Shown here piece after piece: positions 1-8,890 of a DNA stretch of 61,118 bases; the stretch's first letter is position 1; each line of letters opens with the position of its first letter. A program made the position numbers and the translations under genes. A model generated the notes under the pieces. The model ran no database searches, was not told where the DNA came from, and saw only the letters and a list, made by a program, of their open reading frames with translations. The stretch is from CAYXDR01 sp046498185 (GTDB lineage: Bacteria > Desulfobacterota > DSM-4660 > Desulfatiglandales > Desulfatiglandaceae): assembly GCA_046498185.1 (NCBI GenBank), contig JAWOBE010000196.1, positions 1 through 61,118 of the forward strand. Reading direction: 5' to 3'.

Positions 1-2
1 GG

Positions 3-359
3 GAACGTCAAACCGCGATGATCCTGATAACCCATGATATAGCCCTCGTCGGCCAGTTCTGCGATTCGATATGCGTGATGTACGCGGGGCACGTGGTCGA
101 ATGCGGACCCAAGGAAGCCGTGATTAAAAGACCGCTTCATCCTTATACACAGGGGCTTATACGATCCATTCCGGGCCGGCAGAAACGAAGAAAGAGACTC
201 GATCAGATCCCCGGGATGATGCCCAACCTGATGGATCTTCCCCCGGGCTGCCCGTTCCGCCCCAGGTGTCCCCTGGCGACACCCGAGTGCGGCCGGGATA
301 TGTCACTGGCGGAAATCGAGCCCGGCCATTTCGCAGCCTGCGCAATCGGGAGGAGCTGA
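3..359 (+). CDS. Dipeptide/oligopeptide ABC transporter ATPase (DppD/OppD type), 3' part
   Basis: Only the C-terminal part of this ATPase is in the window; the frame is open to the first bases, so the gene starts upstream. It energises uptake of peptides or related solutes at the inner membrane. Visible are the H-loop segment (ITHD) near the start and the family's C-terminal extension, with HPYTQGL followed by a cysteine group (GCPFRPRC, then C about six residues on), typical of DppD/OppD and DppF/OppF proteins. The stop lies 2 bases before the TTG start of the partner ATPase, so the two are co-translated and probably form the usual heterodimer. The substrate cannot be told from the ATPase. 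Confidence in family is high; the exact substrate class is open. Confidence 0.9.
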   Translation, partial: ERQTAMILITHDIALVGQFCDSICVMYAGHVVECGPKEAVIKRPLHPYTQGLIRSIPGRQKRRKRLDQIPGMMPNLMDLPPGCPFRPRCPLATPECGRDMSLAEIEPGHFAACAIGRS

Positions 360-361
360 CA

Positions 362-1372
362 TTGAATTCGTCGAACGATCTCCTGTTGAAGGTTGAAAAA
401 CTTACCAAGCACTTTCCGCTTCAAAAAAGCATCTTCGACAAGATGGTTTTAAAGGACCGTAAGATACAGCTTATCACCCAGACCGTCCATGCGCTGAACG
501 GCATCAGCATCGGGATACGAAAAGGTGAAACTTTGGGTCTTGTCGGCGAGAGCGGTTGCGGGAAATCGACACTTGCAAAAACAATCATCGGATTGCACCC
601 GCCCACTTCCGGAAAGATATGGTATGGCTCCAGAGAAATCGGGAACCTCAAGGGGCGTGAGCGCAAACCGTTCCAAAAAAAAATCCAGATGGTATTCCAG
701 GACCCGTTTTTTTCACTGAACCCCCGCAAAAAGGTCATGCATATCATCGGACAGCCCATGGAGGTTCACCATATCGCCCGGGGCCAGGCCAAAAAGGAAC
801 GCGTTATGGCACTGCTTGAGAAAGTCGGGATGGACCCGGCTTACGCGTTGAGATATCCGCACCAATTTTCAGGGGGGCAAAGACAACGAATCGGCATTGC
901 AAGGGCGCTGGCATCGGACCCGGATCTGGTCATTGCCGATGAACCGATTTCGGCCCTGGATGTATCGATCCAGGCCCAGATTCTCAATTTGATGATGGAA
1001 TTGCAGGAAGAACTCGATTTGACGTATCTTTTCGTGTCGCACGATCTTTCGGTAATCAAACACATCAGTAGCCGTGTGGCCGTAATGTACCTTGGATATA
1101 TCGTGGAATCCGCATATACGGAGGATATATTCTCGTTTCCGAATCACCCCTACACTAAAATTCTGTTCTCGGCCATTCCCTCCCTGGACAAGCTCGAATT
1201 CGTGGACGGTCTGGGAATCAAAGGAGAGGTTCCCACCCCCATAAATCTTCCCTCAGGCTGCCCTTTCCATCCTCGATGCCCGAGTGTCTTCGAGCGCTGC
1301 CGCAAAGAAAGGCCGGAGCTTAAGGAAATTGGGCCGAACCGCTTCTCAGCCTGCCATCTGAACGAAAGATAA
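362..1372 (+). CDS. Dipeptide/oligopeptide ABC transporter ATPase (DppF/OppF type)
   Basis: Second nucleotide-binding subunit of the peptide-type ABC importer. I place the start at TTG 362, because a clear GGAGG lies at 349-355 just upstream and the longer open frame (ATG 266) would run through the end of the preceding gene. The resulting 336 aa is the usual length. Walker A is GESGCGKST (about residues 62-70), the signature is FSGGQRQRIG (about 175), Walker B is LVIADEP followed by the D-loop SALD, and the H-loop is VSHD. The C-terminal extension again has the HPYT motif and the GCPFHPRCP cysteine group. The gene is last in its operon and faces typA tail to tail with about 50 bases between; no terminator is obvious there. 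Confidence 0.9.
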   Translation: MNSSNDLLLKVEKLTKHFPLQKSIFDKMVLKDRKIQLITQTVHALNGISIGIRKGETLGLVGESGCGKSTLAKTIIGLHPPTSGKIWYGSREIGNLKGRERKPFQKKIQMVFQDPFFSLNPRKKVMHIIGQPMEVHHIARGQAKKERVMALLEKVGMDPAYALRYPHQFSGGQRQRIGIARALASDPDLVIADEPISALDVSIQAQILNLMMELQEELDLTYLFVSHDLSVIKHISSRVAVMYLGYIVESAYTEDIFSFPNHPYTKILFSAIPSLDKLEFVDGLGIKGEVPTPINLPSGCPFHPRCPSVFERCRKERPELKEIGPNRFSACHLNER

Positions 1373-1422
1373 ATCGATTTACAGCCGACATTTTCCGCAA
1401 TAATAAATGCCCGCCGCGCAGT

Positions 1423-3258
1423 CTAGGCAGCCTCTTTCTTCCTGGCACCATACATCACACGTCGCCTCTGGGCGGAAAGTTCCGCCTTTCGAAGCCGGAT
1501 GGATCGGGGCGTCACCTCAACGAGTTCATCATCCCGTATAAAATGGATGGCCTTTTCCAGGTTCATCTTGGCTACCGGGGCAAGCATTATGTTTTCGTCC
1601 TTTCCCGACGCCCTCATATTTGTAAGTTTCTTTTCCTTACAGGGATTGACGTCGATGTCTATGTCCCTGTTATGCTCTCCCACGATCATCCCTCCATAAA
1701 CGGAGTCACCGGGAACCACAAAAATCCTTCCCCGCGGCTCCAGACCGAAAAGCGCATAGGCAACGGCCGTGCCCTCCCGATCCGCAACGATCGATCCGGT
1801 GCGGCGGGTTGGAAAATCACCGCGGAAGTCTTCGTAGCCAGCGAAAAGGCTGTTCATTACCCCCGTCCCCTTGGTGTCGGTCAAAAATTCATCTCTATAA
1901 CCTATAAGTGCACGCGAAGGAACGCTGAATTCCATCCGTACACGTCCATCACCCCTATTCCCAAGGCTGATGAGCTGACCCCTTCGAACCGAAATTTTCT
2001 CGGTCACAGACCCCATGAATTCTTCGTCGCACTCGATGAACAGTGTCTCGATCGGCTCCAGTCTCTTGCCGTTTTCCTGTTTGAAAATCACCTGAGGCCT
2101 GCCGACGCAAAGTTCGAACCCCTCCCTGCGCATGGTTTCAATCAGAATCGCCATTTGAAACTCACCCCGGCCCCTTACGATGAATCCTTCCTCCTCCTCG
2201 CTCTCGACCACCTGGATTGCGACATTTCGAAGAGTCTCTTTGAAAAGCCGTTCCCGTATCTTGCTAGCCTGTACTTTTGGCCCTTCCCGGCCCGCAAAAG
2301 GAGAGGTGTTGGCGAGAAAACGCATTGAGACAGTAGGTTCGTCTACGTGGATGCGCTCAAGCGCCTCCGGGGCATCCACCGTGCAGACGGTATCCCCGAT
2401 TTCCACGTCTTCTATTCCGGATAAAACAACAATATCACCCGCCTCCGCACTTTCTACACTCTTCATACGCATACCATCATAGATCTGCAGCCTGGACACC
2501 CTGAGTGGAACCGGCCGGCCGCTGCGATTAATGCAGGCAAGGGCGTTGTTTGCCTCGACGGAACCATTGTGGATCTTACCCACCGCCAGGCGGCCGAGAT
2601 AATCCGAGTAACCCAGGTCTGAAACCAACATCTGGAAAGGCCGTTCGGGGTCATGCTTAGGAGGGGGAATTTGGCCGATTATGGCATTGAAAAGCGGCTG
2701 GAGATCAACACCCTGTTCATCGAGGGAAGTCTTGGCGATTCCATCTCGTCCTATCGTATAGAGCAGGGGGAAATCCAGTTGTTCCTCGGTTGCGTCCAAA
2801 TCGATGAACAAGTCGTAAATCTCGTCAAGAACCTCGTCCGGGCGCGCGTCTTTACGATCTATCTTATTTATTATCACAAGTATCTTCAGCCCTGCATCCA
2901 GGGCCTTCTTCACGACGAAACGCGTCTGGGGCAACGGGCCCTCAGAGGCATCCACCAGGAGAAGCGCACCATCGGCCATGGAAAGAGCCCTTTCAACCTC
3001 CCCCCCGAAATCAGCATGCCCCGGAGTATCTATGATGTTGATCTTGATCCCTTTCCACAGAACCGAACAGTTTTTCGCCGAAATTGTGATCCCGCGTTCA
3101 CGTTCAAGATCCATCGAATCCATCAACCTCTCGACCACTTCCTGATTGTCCCTGAAAAGACCGCTTTGCTTCAACATGCCGTCCACCAGAGTCGTCTTCC
3201 CATGATCGACATGTGCTATTATCGCGATATTGCGCAATGTATCATTGGCTTTAGTCAT
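1423..3258 (-). CDS. typA: Translational GTPase TypA/BipA
   Basis: Ribosome-associated GTPase of the EF-G/LepA superfamily that supports ribosome assembly and growth under stress or cold. The 611 aa length is normal. G1 is AHVDHGKTTL (about residues 15-24), the switch II region is DTPGHADFGGEVERAL, and G4 is INKIDR. The central and C-terminal regions carry typical TypA segments such as GRGEFQMAILIETMRREG and RALIGYRDEFLTDTKGTG. The start at 3258 is preceded by an AAGG-type ribosome site. It is monocistronic, flanked by the convergent ABC operon and by a 420-base spacer. Nothing unusual was seen in the protein. Confidence 0.97.
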   Translation of the reverse strand: MTKANDTLRNIAIIAHVDHGKTTLVDGMLKQSGLFRDNQEVVERLMDSMDLERERGITISAKNCSVLWKGIKINIIDTPGHADFGGEVERALSMADGALLLVDASEGPLPQTRFVVKKALDAGLKILVIINKIDRKDARPDEVLDEIYDLFIDLDATEEQLDFPLLYTIGRDGIAKTSLDEQGVDLQPLFNAIIGQIPPPKHDPERPFQMLVSDLGYSDYLGRLAVGKIHNGSVEANNALACINRSGRPVPLRVSRLQIYDGMRMKSVESAEAGDIVVLSGIEDVEIGDTVCTVDAPEALERIHVDEPTVSMRFLANTSPFAGREGPKVQASKIRERLFKETLRNVAIQVVESEEEEGFIVRGRGEFQMAILIETMRREGFELCVGRPQVIFKQENGKRLEPIETLFIECDEEFMGSVTEKISVRRGQLISLGNRGDGRVRMEFSVPSRALIGYRDEFLTDTKGTGVMNSLFAGYEDFRGDFPTRRTGSIVADREGTAVAYALFGLEPRGRIFVVPGDSVYGGMIVGEHNRDIDIDVNPCKEKKLTNMRASGKDENIMLAPVAKMNLEKAIHFIRDDELVEVTPRSIRLRKAELSAQRRRVMYGARKKEAA

Positions 3259-3417
3259 TATCCCTTACCTTATAACGCATTCAAATAAATTAAAATTCAA
3301 AAAAGCCCAGCGCATAGACCGGGGAACAGCAAAATAATTAAATAATCTAATCATTTTCATTGAAAAAACAAGACGCGAAAGGAGAAACGCGCCCACCCTA
3401 CGTGTCTGTTTTTTCAT

Positions 3418-3454
3418 CGTTGTCGTTGTCGTAATCGTTTTCGTAATCGGCTGT
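3418..3454 (+). repeat. Interspersed CGTTGTCGTAATCG-type repeat, copy 1
   Basis: This is a 37-base run built from TCGTTGTCGTAATCG-like units ending in CGGCTGT. It is identical to 23245-23281 except for one base, and an inverted partial copy sits at 3620-3640. It lies in non-coding DNA. Origin and function are unknown. Confidence 0.75.
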
Positions 3455-3619
3455 AGGTCGGGTTTCCATACCCTACCCTGGTAAGAACGGCGCATGTTCC
3501 TTGGCATTGTCCTGAAGCCACCGCCGTTCGGACAGGGTGCGGTAATGAAACCGCGCCTACAAGGGGACGTAAAATGAAACAACCGGCGTGAGCATCGCGT
3601 GTTGGTTTGGGAGCGATAT

Positions 3620-3640
3620 CGATTACGACAACGACAACCG
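3620..3640 (-). repeat. Interspersed CGTTGTCGTAATCG-type repeat, inverted partial copy
   Basis: This 21-base segment is the reverse complement of the core of the repeats at 3418-3454 and 23245-23281, with one mismatch. Together with the copy at 3418 it forms a widely spaced inverted pair inside one intergenic region. Confidence 0.6.
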
Positions 3641-3678
3641 CTTCGCTGACAACGATAAAAATAAAGGAAAAGTAACGA

Positions 3679-4995
3679 TCACCGGAAGAGGTCAAACGGA
3701 AGCCGGCCGCTGGAATCAAGCGGGAAAGGTTCAAACGGGGAAAGGAACCGGATTCCCTCAAGCGCCCGGGCATCACCTTCAAGCGCCGTGGAAATCCGCA
3801 TTAATTCAAGTTCAAGAGTGTTCTTGATCCAAACAATCCGCGCCGTCTTCGGTTCTGAAACACCACAGCTTAAGAGCCCACATGCGATCCCATCCAGATC
3901 GCTCTCGCATATAATCGGGACCCTTCCTTTTTCAGGCACCGTCGCTGTCACGCAATTAATGCGTGTCTTCACAGGGTCTATCTTGTCAGCCAGCCTGCGC
4001 GCGCAGAAATCCGCAGTACCCACTCCAAGAGCGTTCCCCTCGCTTTCATCGGTCAAGTCCCGTACGTATATCCGCCTGAACCGCTGCACCGGCGGCTCCG
4101 GAGTGGCCTGGTTGTAAATGCGACCGGTTACATTTGAATCCATCCCGCTCCCGCTCACGTTCTTTCCCATTTGATCCACGATCAACAGATCGACGTTGTC
4201 GAAAGGCACTCGACCCATCAACTCCCGGGCATGAGAAAGGAGTTTCGGCTCCACAACCGCAAATTCGGTCGGATCCAGCACCTCCAGCAGCGCGGTTTTT
4301 TCCAAGCGGTTTTCTACAAGCGCAATGCCGCACAGTATCGGCAATTTTTCAACAATTCGAGATGATATTTCCTTGACCACCTTCTCGAAACCATGCTGAA
4401 AAAACTGGGCATGGCTTTGCTCTGCGCCGGCCTGCTTCCCCATACCTATTGCAAGCATCTTCAGAAGCCCGCTTTCAACCTCGCCGCGATAACTGGTGTG
4501 AGGCTTCACGCGGTTCACCACAATGATCCAGTCGGCGTCCGTAAAATTCTCTCCAACCAGGACCGGGAGGCCGAAAGAGGTCTTTCCCAGATCCCTCGTC
4601 TCCATGCTGCTGACGATAGGTGCACCCATCGTTTCTTCCGATATCCCGAGCCTGGCAAGCAAACTGGCCTGCCCCGAGGCGGTCGCTCCTCCATGACTCC
4701 CCATGGCCGGAGAAATATAAGGCTCAGCCCCGAGCGAACGCAAGAAAATCACAGTATGCCGAAGCACAGCAGCCATATCGGTTATGCCCCTGCTGCCGCC
4801 CGTCAGCGCCACTCTCTGCCCTGGCTTAACCTTGTTCGAAAGACCGAGCCTTGTGAACCCCTGGGCCAGCTTCCGGGGGATATCCTCCAGCTCCGGAGCA
4901 GGTATATCCTGGCTTATCAACGCGACCGGCGGAAGGACGCCTGGGTCTAAAAGCCGTTCCTGCCGGCCGGCCGACTTTTTGTCTTTGTAATGCAT
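3679..4995 (-). CDS. LarA-like (DUF2088) protein, probable nickel-pincer-cofactor isomerase subfamily
   Basis: A 438-aa protein resembling the lactate racemase N-terminal domain family. LarA itself isomerises 2-hydroxy acids with a nickel-pincer nucleotide. Motifs that line up with the cofactor region are GGSRGITD (66-73), GSHGGAT (99-105, where LarA has its first catalytic His), KPHTSYRGEVESGLLKM (164-180) and GMGKQAGAEQSH (184-195). It differs clearly from the canonical LarA at 21275-22720, so it is a divergent subfamily and the substrate is unknown. It is the last gene of the minus-strand operon, 26 bases after the acyl-CoA ligase, which suggests it acts on the stereochemistry of the imported hydroxy acid or a derivative. 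No larB, larC or larE is in the window. Function is inference; family assignment is fairly secure. Confidence 0.75.
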   Translation of the reverse strand: MHYKDKKSAGRQERLLDPGVLPPVALISQDIPAPELEDIPRKLAQGFTRLGLSNKVKPGQRVALTGGSRGITDMAAVLRHTVIFLRSLGAEPYISPAMGSHGGATASGQASLLARLGISEETMGAPIVSSMETRDLGKTSFGLPVLVGENFTDADWIIVVNRVKPHTSYRGEVESGLLKMLAIGMGKQAGAEQSHAQFFQHGFEKVVKEISSRIVEKLPILCGIALVENRLEKTALLEVLDPTEFAVVEPKLLSHARELMGRVPFDNVDLLIVDQMGKNVSGSGMDSNVTGRIYNQATPEPPVQRFRRIYVRDLTDESEGNALGVGTADFCARRLADKIDPVKTRINCVTATVPEKGRVPIICESDLDGIACGLLSCGVSEPKTARIVWIKNTLELELMRISTALEGDARALEGIRFLSPFEPFPLDSSGRLPFDLFR

Positions 4996-5021
4996 AACTG
5001 CTCTTTTTTCTTATTCCGTAT

Positions 5022-6620
5022 TCAATCACCGTCCGCCGTTTTTCGTCCCGGGGACTCACTCAAGCACCTCCGCACTTCACGTCTAAGAACTTTCCCTACG
5101 GCACTCAACGGCAGTGCGGAAACGAATTCAACCCTTTTCGGCGCTTTATGCCTCGCAAGACGGGCCTTGCAATAATCGATCAATTCCAAGGGGGAAACGT
5201 CCATTCCTTCCCTGATCACAACCATGGCGCATACAGCTTCGCCCCAGTGTTCATCAGGCACGCCGGCTACGGCGGAATTGGACACCCCGGGATGAGAATT
5301 CAGGCAATTTTCAACCTCGGTTGAATAGACATTGTAGCCTCCGGTGATGATCATTTCCTTTTTGCGGTCCACGAGAAAAATATAGCCATCCTCGTCACTG
5401 TATCCCAGATCACCGGATTTCCAGAAACCTCCATTGGTGAAATTTTCGGCGGTAAGTTCAGGATTACGGTAATAGCCCTGAATGGTATTGGCGCCGCGGA
5501 TATGAAGTTCTCCTTCGCAACCGGGGGAAACCGGGTGTCCGTCATCGTCGCAAAGCAAAATTTCCTGTCCGGGAAAAGGCCGGCCCACGCTCGCCAGGCG
5601 TTCCGCCTGGCGGTGCGATTCAACGCTGTGATCCTCCCTGGCCAGAATCGTACAGGAAGGCCAGCATTCAGTTGAACCGTAGCCTTGGACGAAGACATTC
5701 CCCAGGCGGCCCAACAGCATTTCCAATTTCGAAGGAGATATCGGGGCTCCTCCGTAACGGATTGTTTTCAGGCTCGAAAGATCGTACTTTTCGGGCAAAT
5801 CCATGTCGAGCATCCGGTAAAGAACCGTAGGAACTGTATAAATCAGTTCAACCCCCTCCTGCTGGATATACCGGCCCATCTTTTCCATCTCCGCCTTGTT
5901 GAGCGTGAAAAGAGTGCCTCCTTTCAAATGAACAGGAATGACGACTGAACCCGAAGCTGCATGGTTGATCGGCGAAAAAAGCATGGCCCTGGGATGCTGA
6001 AAAGGCACTGTGTGAACGTAATGGGCGGGGTTCATGCCCCACACCCAGAAATTCGCGGGAGTATACATCGCACACTTGGCCGACCCGGTGGTGCCGCCGG
6101 TAAAGCGCAGGACCGATATATGTGAGGAAGCGTCGTCCCAGTCAAAATCCGCGTCGACCTCCGCATCGCTCGCCCGCTCTACAAGGTCCCAAAAAAAATA
6201 TAGGCCCGAACGCTTTTCGGCAGACGGATCCATTGATATCACTGCAATATTCCGTTCAAGCAGTGGGTCAAGCAGGTTTTCCAGGAACCCGGCCTCGATA
6301 AAAACAACTTTCGGCCGTACATAGTCGATCTGCTTCAACTGCTCCGAGACGGATTCGCGTATATCCACCCAGGCGCCGGTGACCGGGCATTTAAACATCC
6401 ATGGATGAAAGAAGGCCACATGTTCGTTTTCAAGAATATTCGCATACACATCGCCTTCTCCGAGGCCGAAACCCGAAGTAAGCATATGACTCATGCGGTT
6501 TGTCAACCGATGCATTTGCAGGTAAGAAAACCGCCTGTTACGTTCAAGGTTGACAACTGCGGGCCGCTCCCCATATTGCCGCGCGTTCTGCCCAATTATC
6601 CTTCCCAGGTTAGCAAGCAT
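5022..6620 (-). CDS. AMP-forming acyl-CoA ligase (class I adenylate-forming family)
   Basis: This 532-aa ligase activates a carboxylic acid to its CoA thioester through an acyl-AMP intermediate. The P-loop is FTGGTTGSAK (173-182); the usual Gly after the Lys is Cys here. Later motifs are YGSTECWPS, SGDLGYSDEDGYIFLVDRKKEMIITGG (A7/A8 region, read from the sequence in two parts) and the C-terminal SAVGKVLRRE with the catalytic lysine. It sits 32 bases after the thiolase and 26 before the LarA-like gene. In this operon a natural substrate would be acetoacetate released by the BKACE lyase, or the imported acid itself; the sequence does not decide. A broad FadD-type role is the alternative. Confidence 0.88.
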   Translation of the reverse strand: MLANLGRIIGQNARQYGERPAVVNLERNRRFSYLQMHRLTNRMSHMLTSGFGLGEGDVYANILENEHVAFFHPWMFKCPVTGAWVDIRESVSEQLKQIDYVRPKVVFIEAGFLENLLDPLLERNIAVISMDPSAEKRSGLYFFWDLVERASDAEVDADFDWDDASSHISVLRFTGGTTGSAKCAMYTPANFWVWGMNPAHYVHTVPFQHPRAMLFSPINHAASGSVVIPVHLKGGTLFTLNKAEMEKMGRYIQQEGVELIYTVPTVLYRMLDMDLPEKYDLSSLKTIRYGGAPISPSKLEMLLGRLGNVFVQGYGSTECWPSCTILAREDHSVESHRQAERLASVGRPFPGQEILLCDDDGHPVSPGCEGELHIRGANTIQGYYRNPELTAENFTNGGFWKSGDLGYSDEDGYIFLVDRKKEMIITGGYNVYSTEVENCLNSHPGVSNSAVAGVPDEHWGEAVCAMVVIREGMDVSPLELIDYCKARLARHKAPKRVEFVSALPLSAVGKVLRREVRRCLSESPGRKTADGD

Positions 6621-6652
6621 TCAACCGCCTCCTAAGCCCGAAGACCGAAGGC

Positions 6653-7921
6653 TCAATCTCTTGAAAAGACCGCCGCCACACCTTGGCCTCCCCCGCCGCA
6701 TATTGTTTCAAGCCCAAGATTGAAATCGCTTCTCTTCATTTCATGCAGGAGAGTCACCAACCTCATCACCCCGGTAGCCCCTATCGGATGACCGAGCGAA
6801 ATACCCGACCCGTTCAGGTTGATTTTTCGATCGCGGTCCTCTTCACCTATACCCATCAAAGAGGCATCCGCCAACAGCTGAACGGCAAACGCCTCCTGAA
6901 TTTCGAAAATGTCAATCTTATTTATGGCCAGCCCGGCTTTCGCGAGCGCTTTTTTCACGGCTCCTTCGACGGCGGGGTAAGTCACCGTGGGATCGCAGGC
7001 GGCCCAAGCCCCGGCAACGAAACGGGCAAGGACTGGAAGGCCCATGCTGCGCGCGTAAGACGCCTCAGCCAGGATAACGGCACCGGCTCCATCGTTTTCC
7101 GATGAAGAATTACCGGCGGTACATACGCCATCAGGATACACGGTTTTAAGCCTTGAAAGCTTTTCCAGGCTTACATCTTCCCTTGGTGTCTCGTCTTTCT
7201 CCAGGTACCTGGTTTCGCCTTTACGGGCTGGATAGGCCACCGGCACCACTTCTTCCTCGAATTTTCCATCTTTCCAGGCGGCAAGGGCCCTCTGGTGGCT
7301 CCTGAGCGCCCATCTGTCCGCTTCCTCACGGGTTATCCCTTCGGCACTGGCGGCATTTTCAGCCCAGCTCATCATGCTGTTGAGTTCGCCGTAGCGTTCA
7401 ACCGGCTGAGATTTAACCCGGGCACGCTGTATCCTGTCAAAGAACGGGATCCCCCACATTGAAAGAGCCCCATGCCCCCTGGGCATGAAACCCCATTTGG
7501 GGTCCATCTTCCCTCCCAGGCCCCACCGCAGGTCACCCGGGATATACATTTCCGCCCGGCTCATACTGTCCATGCCCAGAGCCGCAACAACCCTGGCGTT
7601 TCCGGTCATGATTTCCATCGCTCCGAAAATCACCGCATCCAGCCCCGAACAGCATCGCCGATCAAGTGTCACCCCGGGAACGGAATCGGGCCAGCCCGCC
7701 TCGAGCAGGGCGACTCTCGCTCCATTTGCGCATTCACCGCCCTGGTACGATTGCCCGGCTATCACATCATCCACAACCTCGGGGCCGACTCCCGCACGCT
7801 TCAATGCCTCGTTCAATACCGCGGCACCCATCTTTTCAACGGGCACATCCTTGAGACTCCCACCAAAAGCACCGATAGGTGTCCTCACACCACTAAGTAT
7901 CACAACCTGTTCCATACTCAA
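6653..7921 (-). CDS. Thiolase family protein (acetyl-CoA acyltransferase)
   Basis: A 422-aa thiolase that cleaves 3-ketoacyl-CoA with CoA or condenses acyl-CoAs. The nucleophile is Cys90 in RRCCSGLDA, where most family members have CGSG. The C-terminal motifs GHPIGATG (His) and CGGGGQG (second Cys) are present. The usual NEAFA block reads IQEAFA, an Asn to Gln change in a residue that helps form the oxyanion hole. The gene is in the catabolic operon between the dehydrogenase (27-base gap) and the acyl-CoA ligase (32-base gap), consistent with thiolysis of acetoacetyl-CoA. Family is certain; substrate is inferred from context. Confidence 0.92.
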   Translation of the reverse strand: MSMEQVVILSGVRTPIGAFGGSLKDVPVEKMGAAVLNEALKRAGVGPEVVDDVIAGQSYQGGECANGARVALLEAGWPDSVPGVTLDRRCCSGLDAVIFGAMEIMTGNARVVAALGMDSMSRAEMYIPGDLRWGLGGKMDPKWGFMPRGHGALSMWGIPFFDRIQRARVKSQPVERYGELNSMMSWAENAASAEGITREEADRWALRSHQRALAAWKDGKFEEEVVPVAYPARKGETRYLEKDETPREDVSLEKLSRLKTVYPDGVCTAGNSSSENDGAGAVILAEASYARSMGLPVLARFVAGAWAACDPTVTYPAVEGAVKKALAKAGLAINKIDIFEIQEAFAVQLLADASLMGIGEEDRDRKINLNGSGISLGHPIGATGVMRLVTLLHEMKRSDFNLGLETICGGGGQGVAAVFSRD

Positions 7922-7948
7922 TCAACCTTTCGACTTCTCTCCGGACCT

Positions 7949-8875
7949 TCAGTCGTTTCCAGACATAATATCGAGAATCTTCAGCAGTGCGATATCCCTG
8001 TCGCGAGTGCGTTTTTTTGCACGCTCCTGTTTCCAGGGGAAAAAACCCCGTCCTGTTTTCAAACCCCACCGCCCCTTATCCACCAATCCCCGAAGCAGTC
8101 GGGCCGGCTCGGTCCGGCGGTCCAGATAAGGAAGCAGGTACTCGTGGACCCGCAGCGTCACGTCCAGCCCACCGAGATCCGCGCGCTCAAAAGGTCCCAT
8201 CAAAGGCATTCTGAGGCCGAAACTGTATCGAACAATTTCATCCAGGTCGCCGGGCGAAACAATTCCCTCTTCGACCAGGGCCAGGGCCTCCCGCTGAAGC
8301 GCGTGCTGGAGCCTGTTTCCGACAAAACCGGGAATATCACGGTTTATCCTGACCGGCCTCTGACCGATCTGATGCAGGACGGCCACAATCCGCCCGACCG
8401 CCGCTTCGGAGGCGGCGCTTCCCGGAATTATCTCGACGAGCGGAATCAGGTGGGCGGGATTCCAGAAATGTGTTCCCACAAACCTTTCAGGGTGAACGAG
8501 ACAACCGGCCAGTTCATCAATGCTGATCGCAGATGTATTGGTGCAAAAAATCCTGTCCGGCCCGGTGCGGTCTTCCAGCCCCAGGAACAACTCCTGCTTG
8601 ATCCCGAGGTCCTCCGGAACAGCTTCAACCACTATTTCCGGCACCTCATCCGGAAGACCGTTTGTCGTCTCGATCATTTCCAGGATCTTCTGTTTTTGAT
8701 CCCGGGTCATCCTGCCAAGATCCACAAAAAGATTCAAATCTTCTGCAATATATTCGAGGGCCTTTTTCAACGCGCCGGGCTCCGGATCGTACAGGCCGGT
8801 CAAAAAACCGCCCCGTGCGAAGCAATGTGCTATACCCCGGCCCATTGTACCGGCTCCTAAAACCAGAACATCCAT
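7949..8875 (-). CDS. 3-hydroxyacyl-CoA dehydrogenase family protein
   Basis: A 308-aa NAD-dependent dehydrogenase with an N-terminal Rossmann fold (GAGTMGRG, 7-14) and the C-terminal helical domain of the 3HCDH family. Catalytic positions are Ser115 in CTNTSAIS, His136 in THFWNPAHL, and Glu148 in VEIIPG. L-carnitine dehydrogenase and other free-acid 3-hydroxy dehydrogenases belong to the same superfamily, so the substrate may be a CoA ester or a free 3-hydroxy acid. Direct adjacency to a BKACE lyase (15-base gap), which needs a free beta-keto acid, makes the free-acid reading attractive. The second half retains the substrate-domain motif GFVGNRLQ. Family is certain; substrate is inferred. Confidence 0.9.
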   Translation of the reverse strand: MDVLVLGAGTMGRGIAHCFARGGFLTGLYDPEPGALKKALEYIAEDLNLFVDLGRMTRDQKQKILEMIETTNGLPDEVPEIVVEAVPEDLGIKQELFLGLEDRTGPDRIFCTNTSAISIDELAGCLVHPERFVGTHFWNPAHLIPLVEIIPGSAASEAAVGRIVAVLHQIGQRPVRINRDIPGFVGNRLQHALQREALALVEEGIVSPGDLDEIVRYSFGLRMPLMGPFERADLGGLDVTLRVHEYLLPYLDRRTEPARLLRGLVDKGRWGLKTGRGFFPWKQERAKKRTRDRDIALLKILDIMSGND

Positions 8876-8890
8876 CGACGTAACCTGTAT

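Larger units (their letters stand above)
3259..3678. other. Intergenic spacer with interspersed repeat units
   Basis: There are 420 bases between typA and the end of the LarA-like gene. No convincing gene was seen; short frames here are low-complexity. The stretch 3418-3454 is rich in GTTGTCGTAATCG units and matches 23245-23281 with one mismatch. The same unit appears inverted at about 3620-3640. The A+T-rich part next to 3258 presumably holds the typA promoter, but I cannot assign it. Confidence 0.6.

Noticed and set aside
1543..2328. 261-aa plus-strand frame
   Set aside because: Shadow of typA on the opposite strand.
3588..3827. 79-aa frame next to the LarA-like gene
   Set aside because: It reads through the low-complexity repeat and then antisense to the LarA-like gene.
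7472..8860. 462-aa open frame on the plus strand
   Set aside because: It is antisense to the thiolase and dehydrogenase genes, has no recognisable motifs, and reflects G+C-rich codon shadowing.
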